This document shows, piece after piece, positions 27,005 through 34,668 of a stretch of 64,000 bases of DNA; within the stretch, counting starts at the first letter, position 1; every line of letters begins with the position of its first letter. The notes under the pieces were generated by a model. It saw nothing but the letters and a program-made list of their open reading frames with translations. It had not been told where the DNA came from and ran no database searches. The stretch comes from Nostocoides sp. HKS02 (lineage in GTDB: Bacteria > Actinomycetota > Actinomycetes > Actinomycetales > Dermatophilaceae). The position numbers and the translations under genes were made by a program. The DNA lies in the NCBI RefSeq assembly GCF_009707485.1, contig NZ_CP046121.1, positions 1,860,001 through 1,924,000 on the forward strand, written 5' to 3'.

Positions 27005-28299
27005 GAGGAACCGACCTCGACGAGGGCGTCGGGCACCCTCGTCAGCCAGTCCACGCCGAGGTGCGCGGCAGCCGCGGCGCCGGACCTGGCACCGTCCTCG
27101 TGGAAGCCCCAACCGTGGTAGGCGCCGGCGAATGCGATGCGGTCCGAGTTGATCTGCGGCAGGAGGCGTTGCGCCGCAACAGATTTCGGGGTGTAGAGCG
27201 GGTGCTCGTAGTGCATCGTGTCGATGACCCGACGCTGGTCGACGCAGTCGACGCCGTTGAGCGTGACCAGCAGCCTGGTGTCCCCGGTGTCGAGGCCCTG
27301 CAAGCGGGTCATGTCGTAGGTGACCAAGACACCGCCGGAGCTGCCACTGCGCTGCCAGTAGTTCCACGACGCCCTCGCCCCGTGACTGCGCGGCAGCACC
27401 GACTCGTCGGTGTGCAGCTGGGCGACGTTCTGCGAGTAGGGCATCGCCGACAGGACCTGCTCCTGCAGCGCGGTCTGCTCGGTCAGCATCGCGAGTGCCT
27501 GGCGAGGGTGGGTCGCGATGACGACCGACGCGTAGCTCTCGACACTCCCGTCCGCGGCCTGCACGAGCACCTCGCCGTCGCGCTCGGTCACGGCGCGCAC
27601 TGGGGTGGCCAGCCGGACCTCGTCCAGCCGCGCCGCCACGCGTTCGACGTAGCGCGCCGACCCACCGACGACGGTCCGCCAGGTCGGCGAACCGAACACC
27701 GTGAGCATGCCGTGGTGGTCGAGGAACTCGAACAGGTAGCGCGCCGGGTACTCCAGGGCCATGGTCGGGTCGCACGACCAGACCGCGGCCACCAGCGGCT
27801 CGAGGAAACACTGGGCGAAGTAGTCGCTGAAGTGCACGCGTCGCACGAAGTCCGTCAAGGTCTCGTCGTCGCCGTGGGGGCGGGCCAGCACCCGCCGGGC
27901 CTCCCGGTGGAAGCGCCGGACCTCGCCGAGCATGCGCAGGTATGCCGGGTTGGCCAGGTTGCCCGCGACGGGGAACAGGCCGCGCGGCCCCTTGGCGCCG
28001 GCATACTCCAGGCCGTTGGCGTCGCACCGCACAGACATGCTCATGTCGGAGTCGCGGGTCTGCACCCCCAGCTCGCCGAACAGGCGCAGCAGCGTCGGGT
28101 AGGTGCGGTCGTTGTGGACGATGAACCCGGTGTCGACGTTGACCAGGCGCCCGTCGATGGTCACCTCATGGGTGTCGGCGTGGCCGCCGAGCCGGGAGTC
28201 GGCTTCGTACAGCGTGACCGGTCCATCGGTGCTGAGGACGTGGGCAGCAGTGAGCCCGGCAACCCCGCTGCCGATGACGGCGCGTCGTGGTGCTCGCAT
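27001..28299 (-). CDS. FAD-dependent amine-oxidase-like protein of the CFA cluster (COG2907)
   Basis: The 432-residue flavoprotein starts with a Rossmann motif (AVIGSGVAGLTAAHVLS, residues 7-23). It has LYEADSRLGGHADT, NVDTGFIVHN and a late FAGAYHGWGFHEDGARSG that closes the FAD site. It belongs to the COG2907 group of predicted NAD/FAD-binding proteins linked to DUF1365 and CFA synthase, probably acting on an acyl chain rather than on an amine. It is the first gene of a five-gene operon with 4-base overlaps throughout. Its ATG is preceded by GGAG, and a leader of roughly 180 bases separates it from the CarH-type operator repeats. Confidence 0.9.
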   Translation of the reverse strand: MRAPRRAVIGSGVAGLTAAHVLSTDGPVTLYEADSRLGGHADTHEVTIDGRLVNVDTGFIVHNDRTYPTLLRLFGELGVQTRDSDMSMSVRCDANGLEYAGAKGPRGLFPVAGNLANPAYLRMLGEVRRFHREARRVLARPHGDDETLTDFVRRVHFSDYFAQCFLEPLVAAVWSCDPTMALEYPARYLFEFLDHHGMLTVFGSPTWRTVVGGSARYVERVAARLDEVRLATPVRAVTERDGEVLVQAADGSVESYASVVIATHPRQALAMLTEQTALQEQVLSAMPYSQNVAQLHTDESVLPRSHGARASWNYWQRSGSSGGVLVTYDMTRLQGLDTGDTRLLVTLNGVDCVDQRRVIDTMHYEHPLYTPKSVAAQRLLPQINSDRIAFAGAYHGWGFHEDGARSGAAAAAHLGVDWLTRVPDALVEVGSS

Positions 28300-28350
28300 G
28301 GTGCTCCATCCGGTGTCGTGACGATGTGGGGGTCATTCGGCGCGCTCGGG

Positions 28351-28376
28351 TGGCCGGATTGGATGGCCGGATTGGG
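28351..28376. repeat. 13-bp tandem repeat in the leader of the lipid operon
   Basis: TGGCCGGATTGGA is followed directly by TGGCCGGATTGGG (12 of 13 identical), in the probable 5' leader of the amine-oxidase-like gene. No function is assigned. Confidence 0.7.
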
Positions 28377-28472
28377 CGGAAGTCGCTCGACCGTGAGCTG
28401 TCCCCGGCTCGGCGTGGGGTGAGCTGCGAACCGGGGACAGCGTGAGGGGCGGGCGAAACCAGCGGGACCGAG

Positions 28473-28500
28473 CGTGAACAGCATGTACATGGTTTGTCTA
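28473..28500 (-). promoter_or_regulatory. Operator A: three 11-bp TnnACA-type direct repeats
   Basis: On the minus strand TAGACA (28500-28495), TGTACA (28489-28484) and TTCACG (28478-28473) are spaced exactly 11 bases start to start; the third deviates in its last base. CarH-type regulators are reported to bind several 11-bp repeats with a TnnACA core, one per DNA-binding domain. This array lies between the divergent CarH-like gene and the lipid operon and probably controls the operon. Confidence 0.6.
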
Positions 28501-28537
28501 GGGTTCTCTCCGCCATCATGACTCACGTACGGCGATC

Positions 28538-28570
28538 TGTCCATGCTTTGTCGAGGGACGCGCGTAGGGT
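28538..28570 (+). promoter_or_regulatory. Operator B and -10 element of the CarH-like gene
   Basis: On the minus strand TCGACA (28554-28549) and TGGACA (28543-28538) are 11 bases apart, as in operator A. The 20 bases from 28538 match those from 28484 at 17 positions, 54 bases away. A -10-like TAGGGT (28565-28570) is six bases before the ATG at 28577, so the transcript is probably leaderless. The operator would cover the -35 region and allow autorepression. Confidence 0.55.
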
Positions 28571-28576
28571 GGTCCC

Positions 28577-29515
28577 ATGTACACCATCAGTCACGCGGCG
28601 GCCCTGACCGGCGTGCCCGTGGCGACGCTGCGGGCCTGGGAGCGGCGCTACGCGGTGGTGACGCCGACGCGCACCGAGGCCGGCTACCGCCTCTACGACG
28701 ACCAGGCGCTCCAGCTGCTCAGCGCGATGGGCGCACTCGTGGCCGCGGGGTGGTCCCCGCGCCAGGCTGCCGAGCACCTCCTCGCGGGCCGCGCGGGGGC
28801 CGCCGACGAGCCGTCCGGCGACAGGGCATCCGGCGACCGTGGATCGGGCGACCGTGGATCGGGCGACCGTGGATCGGGCGTCGAGGTGGAAACCACCGTC
28901 GGCCTCGACCTCGGTGCCCTGTCCCGGGGCGCCGCCGACCACGACCCACGCGCCATCGAACGCACCCTCGACGAAGCCTTCGCCGTCGGTGGCTTCGAGC
29001 GGGTGGTCGACGAGTGGCTGCTGCCTGCCCTGCGGGTCCTCGGCGCGGACTGGCAGAGCGGCGCCGTCGACGTCGCTGGTGAGCACCTCGTGAGCGCGAC
29101 CGTGCACCGCAGGCTCGGGGCGGCCCTGGACGCCGCGGGGCGCGCCGCGCGCGCGCCACGGGTCGCGGTCGGGCTCCCGCACGGCTCGCGCCACGAGCTC
29201 GGCGTCCTGGCCTTCGCCGTCGTCCTGCGACGCGCGGGCATCGACGTCGTGTACCTCGGCGCCGACCTGCCGCCGGAGAACTGGGTCGCGGCCGTGCGCC
29301 GGCACCAGCCAGCGGCCGTCGTCCTGGCGGCGGCGACGCGCATCGACGTGGTGCCCGTGCGCGAGACCGTCGCCGCGCTGCGCGGAGCCAGCCCCGAGCT
29401 GGGGATCTACGTCGGGGGCAGCGCCCAGGACGAGGTGCGCGCTGGTGCCGTGACGCTCGGGCACTCCCTGCGGCGGGCCGCAGAGGTGATCACCGGCAGC
29501 CTCTCGCCGGCCTGA
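28577..29515 (+). CDS. MerR-family B12-dependent photoreceptor regulator (CarH/LitR type)
   Basis: The 312-residue protein has a MerR winged helix (residues 1-70, with WERRYAVVTPTRTEAGYRLY). A low-complexity linker (78-102) and a helical cap with the exact CarH motif W159-x9-E169-H170 follow. The last part is a Rossmann cobalamin domain with H206 in HGSRHELG as the likely lower cobalt ligand. CarH/LitR proteins bind adenosylcobalamin as tetramers, repress DNA in the dark and fall apart in light. The gene is divergent from the lipid operon, with TnnACA repeats between them, so light-induced lipid remodelling is the inferred role. The Ser-Gly-Asp-Arg linker repeat is unusual. Confidence 0.9.
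   Translation: MYTISHAAALTGVPVATLRAWERRYAVVTPTRTEAGYRLYDDQALQLLSAMGALVAAGWSPRQAAEHLLAGRAGAADEPSGDRASGDRGSGDRGSGDRGSGVEVETTVGLDLGALSRGAADHDPRAIERTLDEAFAVGGFERVVDEWLLPALRVLGADWQSGAVDVAGEHLVSATVHRRLGAALDAAGRAARAPRVAVGLPHGSRHELGVLAFAVVLRRAGIDVVYLGADLPPENWVAAVRRHQPAAVVLAAATRIDVVPVRETVAALRGASPELGIYVGGSAQDEVRAGAVTLGHSLRRAAEVITGSLSPA
28833..28877 (+). repeat. Three exact 15-bp tandem repeats in the CarH linker
   Basis: GACCGTGGATCGGGC is repeated three times without change, after one degenerate copy (GACAGGGCATCCGGC) at 28818-28832. It encodes DRGSG units between the DNA-binding and cobalamin domains. Copy number could vary in frame. Confidence 0.9.
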
Positions 29516-29516
29516 T

Positions 29517-29537
29517 CCGGCCCACCCTCGAGGCCGG
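29517..29537. terminator. Hairpin between convergent carH-like and cupredoxin genes
   Basis: CCGGCC and GGCCGG arms enclose a nine-base loop in the 22-base gap between the two stops. It is probably a bidirectional terminator, though the stem is only six bases. Confidence 0.5.
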
Positions 29538-29954
29538 CTACCGCACGAGGATGGTGAGCAGTCGCAGCTCCGGGTGATGGGTCTCGACGACGTACGACCC
29601 GGGCTGGCTCGTGACGAGGTCGAGCGTCGTGGGCCGACCCGCCGTCAACGGGACCTCCTTCTCGAACCCGTGGACGTGCAGCTCGTCGTCGTGGTTGCTG
29701 GTCACGGTCAGCCGCAACGTCTGGCCGGCCTTGAGCTCGAAGTCGCCCGGCGCCGGACTGACCTGTGTGCCCGTGACGGTGACCCGCAGGGTCGTGCTGC
29801 CAGCCGGGTGCATGGTCGTGGACACGGACCCCGAGCTCGTGGCCGGCGAGGCCGCGCTGCCCGAGCACCCCGCCGCGGCGCAGCCGAACGCGACCACGGC
29901 CAGGGTTCCCAGCAGCCGCGTGCGTACGGGCCGGGTCAGCAGCGGGCGGGTCAT
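29538..29954 (-). CDS. Cupredoxin-like lipoprotein
   Basis: The 138-residue protein has an N-terminal signal with a lipobox (FGCAAAGC, mature Cys near residue 30) and a Ser-rich linker. A single beta-sandwich domain of about 90 residues follows (TLRVTVTGTQVSPAPGDFEL, LRLTVTSNHDDELHVHGF, LVTSQPGSYVVETHHPELRLLTI). DELHVHGFE and ETHHPE supply His and Met-free metal-ligand candidates as in cupredoxin_1 domains found with CopC. It is the third gene of the copC-like group, overlapping the CopC-like gene by four bases. A role in extracytoplasmic copper binding is inferred. Confidence 0.72.
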   Translation of the reverse strand: MTRPLLTRPVRTRLLGTLAVVAFGCAAAGCSGSAASPATSSGSVSTTMHPAGSTTLRVTVTGTQVSPAPGDFELKAGQTLRLTVTSNHDDELHVHGFEKEVPLTAGRPTTLDLVTSQPGSYVVETHHPELRLLTILVR

Positions 29955-30577
29955 GCGCGCCGCCCGATCGCGCGGCGCCGGCGCACCACGAACGCGGCGA
30001 GCCCGACGAGGACCACGACGAGCAGCGCGACCGCGACGAGGGTCGGCCAGCTCGCGCCCGACGTCTGCCCGGCAGGCGCCGAGACACCGGGCGTCGCCGA
30101 CGGCTGCGATCCACCCGACGCCGCCGGAGTGGCAGGCGTGGTCCGCGTCGACATCGCGGGCCCGGTCACGTCGAAGGCGAAGGCGTTGGAGACCGGGTGC
30201 CCGTCGTCGGAGGTGACGCGCCAGACCACCTCGTAGCCCCCGCTCGCGAGACCAGACGCCAGGTCCTGGTGGACGGTGGTGCCGACGATCCGGGCGGATC
30301 CGACCGAGACGACCGAGCCGTCAGGGCCGGTCACGCGGACCACGTCGCCCACGGCTGCCGGGGCCTCGTCAAACGTCAGCACCACTTCACGAGGCGCGGT
30401 CGCGAGCGAGGCGCCGGCAGCCGGTGAGGTGGAACGCAGCACCGCATGGGCCGAGGCGGGTGAGGCCGTCGTGAGCGTGGCGGCGCCCAGTGCCACGAGG
30501 GTCGCGCCGGCCACCACGGCCAGCGACCAGGCGCTCACGCGACCTCGGTCGCGCACGATCGGAGGGGAATGCGTCAT
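29951..30577 (-). CDS. CopC-domain copper resistance-like protein with C-terminal membrane anchor
   Basis: The 208-residue protein has a signal peptide ending in ASPASAHA, so that the mature protein begins with His. This is typical of CopC, where the N-terminal His ligates Cu(II). The CopC fold follows (VLRSTSPAAGASLATAP, VLTFDEAPAAVGD, YEVVWRVTSDDGHPVSNAFAF), with Asp-Gly-His near the second copper ligand position. A Pro/Ser/Thr linker and a C-terminal transmembrane helix (TLVAVALLVVVLVGLAAFVV) ending in RRRRAIGRRA anchor it outside the cell. The ATG at 30577 gives the standard signal length. It overlaps the cupredoxin gene. Confidence 0.9.
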   Translation of the reverse strand: MTHSPPIVRDRGRVSAWSLAVVAGATLVALGAATLTTASPASAHAVLRSTSPAAGASLATAPREVVLTFDEAPAAVGDVVRVTGPDGSVVSVGSARIVGTTVHQDLASGLASGGYEVVWRVTSDDGHPVSNAFAFDVTGPAMSTRTTPATPAASGGSQPSATPGVSAPAGQTSGASWPTLVAVALLVVVLVGLAAFVVRRRRAIGRRA

Positions 30578-30694
30578 CAGGTGAAGTCCTTTGGGAGAGC
30601 TCCACACGGTTCGAGCCGTGCAGCGGAGCGGGTGGGTGGGCGAAGACCCCCGCCTGTCAGCCAGCCGCGATCCGGTCGGGACAAGACCTCTGCG

Positions 30695-31387
30695 TCAGGC
30701 TGCGACGAGGGGGCCACCCCACGGCGGCCCGCGCCGCCCCACACCGCCCGGACGAACCAGCGCCACCGGCGCATGCGCCACCGTGCTGCGTGCAGGCAGC
30801 GGCCGCAGGATGGCCGGACGGATGAGAGGACTCGGGCGCCGCAGTCGGACCAACGACGCGAGGAACCACACCGCAGCCTCACCGTGGGCGAGGCACAACC
30901 CCAGGAGGACGGCAGCCGCGGCGTGCGCCAGCACCATGGTGAGCCCAGTGAGCCCAGTGAGCCCAGTGAGCCCAGTGAGCCCAGTGAGCCCTTGACTGCC
31001 CGCGTGGCCCGCCATGGCCGGAGACGGCATACCTGTCGTTCCGGCAGGCGCCAGCGGGGCACACGAACCCATCGCGGCGTGCATCATGGACATCGCCCGC
31101 GCGGGCGCGACGGACAGGCACGCGTCGGCGGAGCCGGTCGCGGCCAGCGCCTCGTGGAGCAGCACCTGGCAGAGCCCGAGCAGGCCGGTCACGGCCAGCC
31201 GACCCAACCGTCGTCCCGTCACGATGACGCAGAGCCACCAGGTGACGAAGACCAGCACGGCGGTGCCGCGCAACGACGGCGGCGCACCGCCGCCAAGCAG
31301 GTGGGCGCCAAGGGAGAGCGTGTATGCCGCGAGGGCCAGCGCCAAGGCGCGCGTCAGGCGCAGCGCACCCGAAGCCGGTCCCAGCAT
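30695..31387 (-). CDS. Met/His-rich integral membrane protein of the copper locus
   Basis: The 230-residue protein has about five hydrophobic segments: ALALALAAYTLSLGAHLL, GTAVLVFVTWWLCVIV, LAVTGLLGLCQVLLH, MVLAHAAAAVLLGLCLAHG and AAVWFLASLVRL. Between the third and fourth lies an external loop of about 50 residues rich in Met and His (AMSMMHAAMGSC, MPSPAMAGHAG), a plausible copper-binding loop. It ends in repeated Leu-Thr-Gly units. It lies upstream of the copC-like gene on the same strand with a 117-base gap. No family name was recognised; metal handling is inferred from the loop and neighbours. Confidence 0.6.
   Translation of the reverse strand: MLGPASGALRLTRALALALAAYTLSLGAHLLGGGAPPSLRGTAVLVFVTWWLCVIVTGRRLGRLAVTGLLGLCQVLLHEALAATGSADACLSVAPARAMSMMHAAMGSCAPLAPAGTTGMPSPAMAGHAGSQGLTGLTGLTGLTGLTGLTMVLAHAAAAVLLGLCLAHGEAAVWFLASLVRLRRPSPLIRPAILRPLPARSTVAHAPVALVRPGGVGRRGPPWGGPLVAA
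30939..30992. repeat. Six 9-bp tandem repeats coding Leu-Thr-Gly
   Basis: Five exact copies of GTGAGCCCA and a sixth copy ending in T encode (LTG)n in the membrane protein on the minus strand, just before its fourth helix. Such perfect arrays tend to change in length, here without loss of frame. Confidence 0.9.
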
Positions 31388-31646
31388 GCGGTCTACGGTA
31401 CCCGGCGCCCCGGGCGGGCGGAGTCGACCGGAGACACCACCGCTGCGCCCAGGATGAATGGGGCACCCAGGCAGACGGCAGCACAGTGCGGATCTTCGAG
31501 GAGAGTCTGTGTGGACGCTGAGGAGGCTGCTGTGAGGATCCTGAGGACCGAGGCACCCGTGGTTCCCGGTCGCCAGCACGGTGACCTACTGTGACGAAAG
31601 AGACCACTGTCGGGCCTTGAGCCCTTCACCTAGGGGAGCGTTGGCT

Positions 31647-32768
31647 GTGCCACTGACGTCGCTGCGGCTGTTGCTGTTCTGCATCCTGCTTGCGATCGGC
31701 GGCCCCATCGCGATCGGTGTCCTGGTCTGGCGCAACCGAGCCCCTCGCATGTCGCGCTGGATGCTCCCGGCGACCGTGGCGGTCGTGCTCCTGGCGCAGG
31801 GCAGCGCGGTCGCCGCCGTCGCCCTGGACGTCAACCGCGACTACGGGTTCTACCCGGACTGGGCATCCTTGTTCGGCACCGGGGTGGCGCCGCCGGTCGT
31901 CGCCAAGGGGGTGCGGCTCGGTCTCAACGGCCAGGCCATCCCCCACCGCCCGGTGCTGCGGGTGCCGGATCCCGCTTCGGGTACCGGACGCTACGAACAG
32001 GTGACCCTCGCGGGCCAGCACTCCGGGATCACGCAGAAGGTCATCGCCTGGCTGCCTCCGCAGTACGGCGACCGGCGGTACGCCACAACCAAGTTCCCGG
32101 TCGTGATGGTCCTCGGCGGCGCGGACGTCCACATCGCCTTCGTCGTGCAGCGTCTGGACTTCGCGCAGACGGCCAGCGAAGAGATCAACGCCGGACGCGT
32201 CGCGCCGTTCATCGCGGTCTTCCCGGAGATCAACGTCGGGCTGCCCATCGACACGGAGTGCACCGACCTGCCGGGCGAACCCCAGGCGTTCACCTGGCTC
32301 GACCAGGACGTCCCGGACTGGACCAAGTCGAACCTGCGGGTGAGCCACAACCCCAGCCAGTGGAGCGTGATGGGCTGGTCGACGGGTGGCTACTGCGCCG
32401 CGCTGCTGCACCTTCGCGATCCCGGCCGCTTCGGCGCCGCGGCATCGGTCGAGGGGTACTACAGCCCCGAGCCGGACAGCACCACCGGCACCCTCGGCCC
32501 GCGGCTGCGCCAGGACCCGCGGCTGGCCCACGAGTACTCCCCCACGTGGCTCATCGAGCACCGGCCACCACTGACGACGCACCTGCTGGTCATGACGTCG
32601 ATGAAGGATCCGCAGTCCCGGCCGCAGTCGCTGCAGTTCCTGCGCCGGGAGAAGAACATCCCCGGCGTCCAGCCCTACGTGCTCCAGGACCTCGGGCACT
32701 CGCTCGACAGCTATTCCGCCGTCCTGCCACCCATCCTCGGCTGGCTCGCAGACGTCGCCGGCGCCTGA
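31647..32768 (+). CDS. Membrane-anchored alpha/beta hydrolase (mycolyltransferase/esterase D-like)
   Basis: The 373-residue protein starts at a GTG eight bases after AGGGGAG. It has two N-terminal hydrophobic segments (SLRLLLFCILLAIGGPIAIGV and MLPATVAVVLLAQGSAVAAV), so the catalytic domain is probably outside. The domain is of the putative esterase/antigen-85 type: a strand FPVVMVLGGADVHIAF, nucleophile elbow GWSTGGYCAALL, an acidic DPQSRP segment near the end and a catalytic-type His in DLGHSLDSY. Actinobacterial relatives act as esterases or acyl/mycolyl transferases on the cell envelope. There is no evidence here for mycolic acids, so a general esterase is preferred. Confidence 0.8.
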   Translation: MPLTSLRLLLFCILLAIGGPIAIGVLVWRNRAPRMSRWMLPATVAVVLLAQGSAVAAVALDVNRDYGFYPDWASLFGTGVAPPVVAKGVRLGLNGQAIPHRPVLRVPDPASGTGRYEQVTLAGQHSGITQKVIAWLPPQYGDRRYATTKFPVVMVLGGADVHIAFVVQRLDFAQTASEEINAGRVAPFIAVFPEINVGLPIDTECTDLPGEPQAFTWLDQDVPDWTKSNLRVSHNPSQWSVMGWSTGGYCAALLHLRDPGRFGAAASVEGYYSPEPDSTTGTLGPRLRQDPRLAHEYSPTWLIEHRPPLTTHLLVMTSMKDPQSRPQSLQFLRREKNIPGVQPYVLQDLGHSLDSYSAVLPPILGWLADVAGA

Positions 32769-32902
32769 CGACCTGACCCGACTCTCCCCCTTGCTGGAGG
32801 TTGTCCGATTCCGCCTCGGCGAGGGTCGGCTTCGTCCTACGCTCGGCTCGGCTCGGGGCACGGATCCTTGACCCAAGGACCTCATGACCTCGACGTTTCG
32901 CT

Positions 32903-32932
32903 CGGCTCCCTCGCCTGCTGGCGAGGGAGCCG
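32903..32932 (+). terminator. Hairpin just upstream of the Tat amine-oxidase gene
   Basis: Perfect 13-bp arms (CGGCTCCCTCGCC and its complement) enclose the loop TGCT, 134 bases after the esterase stop and 27 bases before the next ATG. It may end the esterase transcript. If transcription of the oxidase begins upstream, it would instead be a leader attenuator. Confidence 0.6.
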
Positions 32933-32959
32933 ACGCGCTGGACGAAGGGATCGAGAAGC

Positions 32960-34603
32960 ATGGCACGCACTCCACTTGGTCGACAGCTGCGAGTCCTCGC
33001 CGATGAGCATCGCGCCGCACAGGTGCTCGGCCTCACCGCAGAACAGGTGCACGAGCTCGGGGCGGAGGCGACCAGGGCGGAGTTCGGTCGCCGCGGACTG
33101 CTCAAGGGCGCCCTCGGCGCCGTTGGTGTTGCGGCACTTGGCGTTTCGTCGTTCGAGCTCCCCAGCGCGGCTGCAGCCACGTCGCGGCGGATCGCCATCA
33201 TCGGCGGAGGCATCTCGGGGCTGTGCGCGGCGCTGCGGCTGCAGGACTCGGGCATCGCGGCGACCGTCTACGAGGCCAACTCGCGCGTCGGCGGACGGAT
33301 GTTCTCCAACGCCACGAACTGGCAGTCCGGGCAGGTCACGGAGTGGGGTGGCGAGCTCATCGACACCGGCCACAAGACCATCCAGACCTTGGCCAAGCGG
33401 TTCAACCTGCCGCTCGACGACCTGGTCCAGGCCGAACCCAACGGCGCCGAACCGACTTACTACTTCAACGGCTCGTACTACCCGTACACCCAGGCCACCA
33501 AGGACTTCCAGGCCGTGCACAACGCCATCCAGGCGGACATGCAGACCTTCACCTGGCCGGTCACCTGGAACTCGAGCAACGCCGCCGGTACCGCACTGTC
33601 GAACCTGAGCCTCTACGACTGGATTGAGACCCGGGTGCCCGGCGGACACGGTTCGCCGATGGGTGAGCTGCTCGACGTCGCCTACAACATCGAGTACGGC
33701 GGCGAGACCACCGACCAGACCGCCCTGAACCTCCTGGGTCTGCTCGGGTACCAGCCGAGCCCGGGCCAGTTCTCGATGTTCGGCATCTCCGACGAGCGGT
33801 ACCACATCCGCGGCGGCAACCAGCAGCTCCCGCAGGCGATTGCGGCCTCCCTGCCCGCCAACACGGTGAAGCTCGGCTGGCAGCTCACGGCGGTGAAGCT
33901 GAACCAGGACGGCACCCAGACCCTCACCTTCGCCAGCCCGACCGGCGTCACGACGGTCACGGCCGACCACACCATTCTCGCCGTGCCGCTCGGGGTGCTC
34001 CAGCGGCTCAACCTGTCGGCTGCCGGCTTCGACTCCCGCAAGACCGGTCAGATCGCCGCGATGCGGATGGGCAAGAACGCCAAGCTCCAGCTCCAGTTCA
34101 CCAACCGGCTCTGGAACATGACCGGGCCTTGGCCCGGGCTCTCGAGTGGCGAGACGTACGCGGACACCGGCTACCAGAACTCCTGGGACGTCTCGCGGGC
34201 CCAGGGTGGAGTGCAGGGGATCCTGCTGCAGTATGCCGGCGGCAACAGCGCCGGGTCCTTCAAGCCGCCGACACCGTTCTCGGACCAGACGTCGAACTAC
34301 GTGCGATCCGCCGCGGCGACGTTCCTCGCCCAGATCGAGCCGGTCTTCCCGGGCCTGACCGCTCAGTGGAATGGGCGGGCCACCCTCTCGGCGTGGCCGA
34401 CCAACCCGTACAGCTATGGCGCATACTCCTACTGGCCCAAGGGATACTGCCACCTCTACGCGGGTTACGAGGCGATGCGGCAGGGCAACATCCACTTCGC
34501 TGGTGAGCACTGCTCCATCGACTTCCAGGGCTACATGGAGGGGGGCGCCGCCGAGGGTCAGCGCGCGGCAGGTGAGGTCCTGGGCGACCTCGGCGTGCGG
34601 TAG
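32960..34603 (+). CDS. Tat-exported flavin monoamine/polyamine oxidase
   Basis: The 547-residue flavoprotein has a Tat signal with RR at 44-45 (FGRRGLLKGALGAVGVAALG) after an unusually long n-region. An FAD-binding IIGGGISGL near 80-88, YEANSRVGGRMFS and the GG-doublet region follow. C-terminal landmarks of the family are SYGAYSYWPKG and a final IHFAGEHCSIDFQGYMEGGAAEG. These fit putrescine/monoamine oxidases, which oxidise amines with release of aldehyde, ammonia and H2O2; here the enzyme would act outside the membrane. It converges on a polyamine-type ABC importer, which supports a polyamine substrate. The specific amine is not known. Confidence 0.88.
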   Translation: MARTPLGRQLRVLADEHRAAQVLGLTAEQVHELGAEATRAEFGRRGLLKGALGAVGVAALGVSSFELPSAAAATSRRIAIIGGGISGLCAALRLQDSGIAATVYEANSRVGGRMFSNATNWQSGQVTEWGGELIDTGHKTIQTLAKRFNLPLDDLVQAEPNGAEPTYYFNGSYYPYTQATKDFQAVHNAIQADMQTFTWPVTWNSSNAAGTALSNLSLYDWIETRVPGGHGSPMGELLDVAYNIEYGGETTDQTALNLLGLLGYQPSPGQFSMFGISDERYHIRGGNQQLPQAIAASLPANTVKLGWQLTAVKLNQDGTQTLTFASPTGVTTVTADHTILAVPLGVLQRLNLSAAGFDSRKTGQIAAMRMGKNAKLQLQFTNRLWNMTGPWPGLSSGETYADTGYQNSWDVSRAQGGVQGILLQYAGGNSAGSFKPPTPFSDQTSNYVRSAAATFLAQIEPVFPGLTAQWNGRATLSAWPTNPYSYGAYSYWPKGYCHLYAGYEAMRQGNIHFAGEHCSIDFQGYMEGGAAEGQRAAGEVLGDLGVR

Positions 34604-34615
34604 GGCGCCGACCGC

Positions 34616-34650
34616 GGAGGCGGTCCCCGAGTGACTCGGGGACCGCCTCC
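34616..34650. terminator. Strong bidirectional terminator between the amine oxidase and the importer operon
   Basis: Perfect 16-bp arms (GGAGGCGGTCCCCGAG and its complement) enclose a three-base loop TGA, placed between the convergent stops at 34603 and 34669. Confidence 0.9.
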
Positions 34651-34668
34651 TGCCCGCGGAACGGTCGG

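Noticed and set aside
30939..30992. Possible CRISPR-like array
   Set aside because: The repeats are contiguous 9-mers without spacers and encode LTG in a membrane protein.
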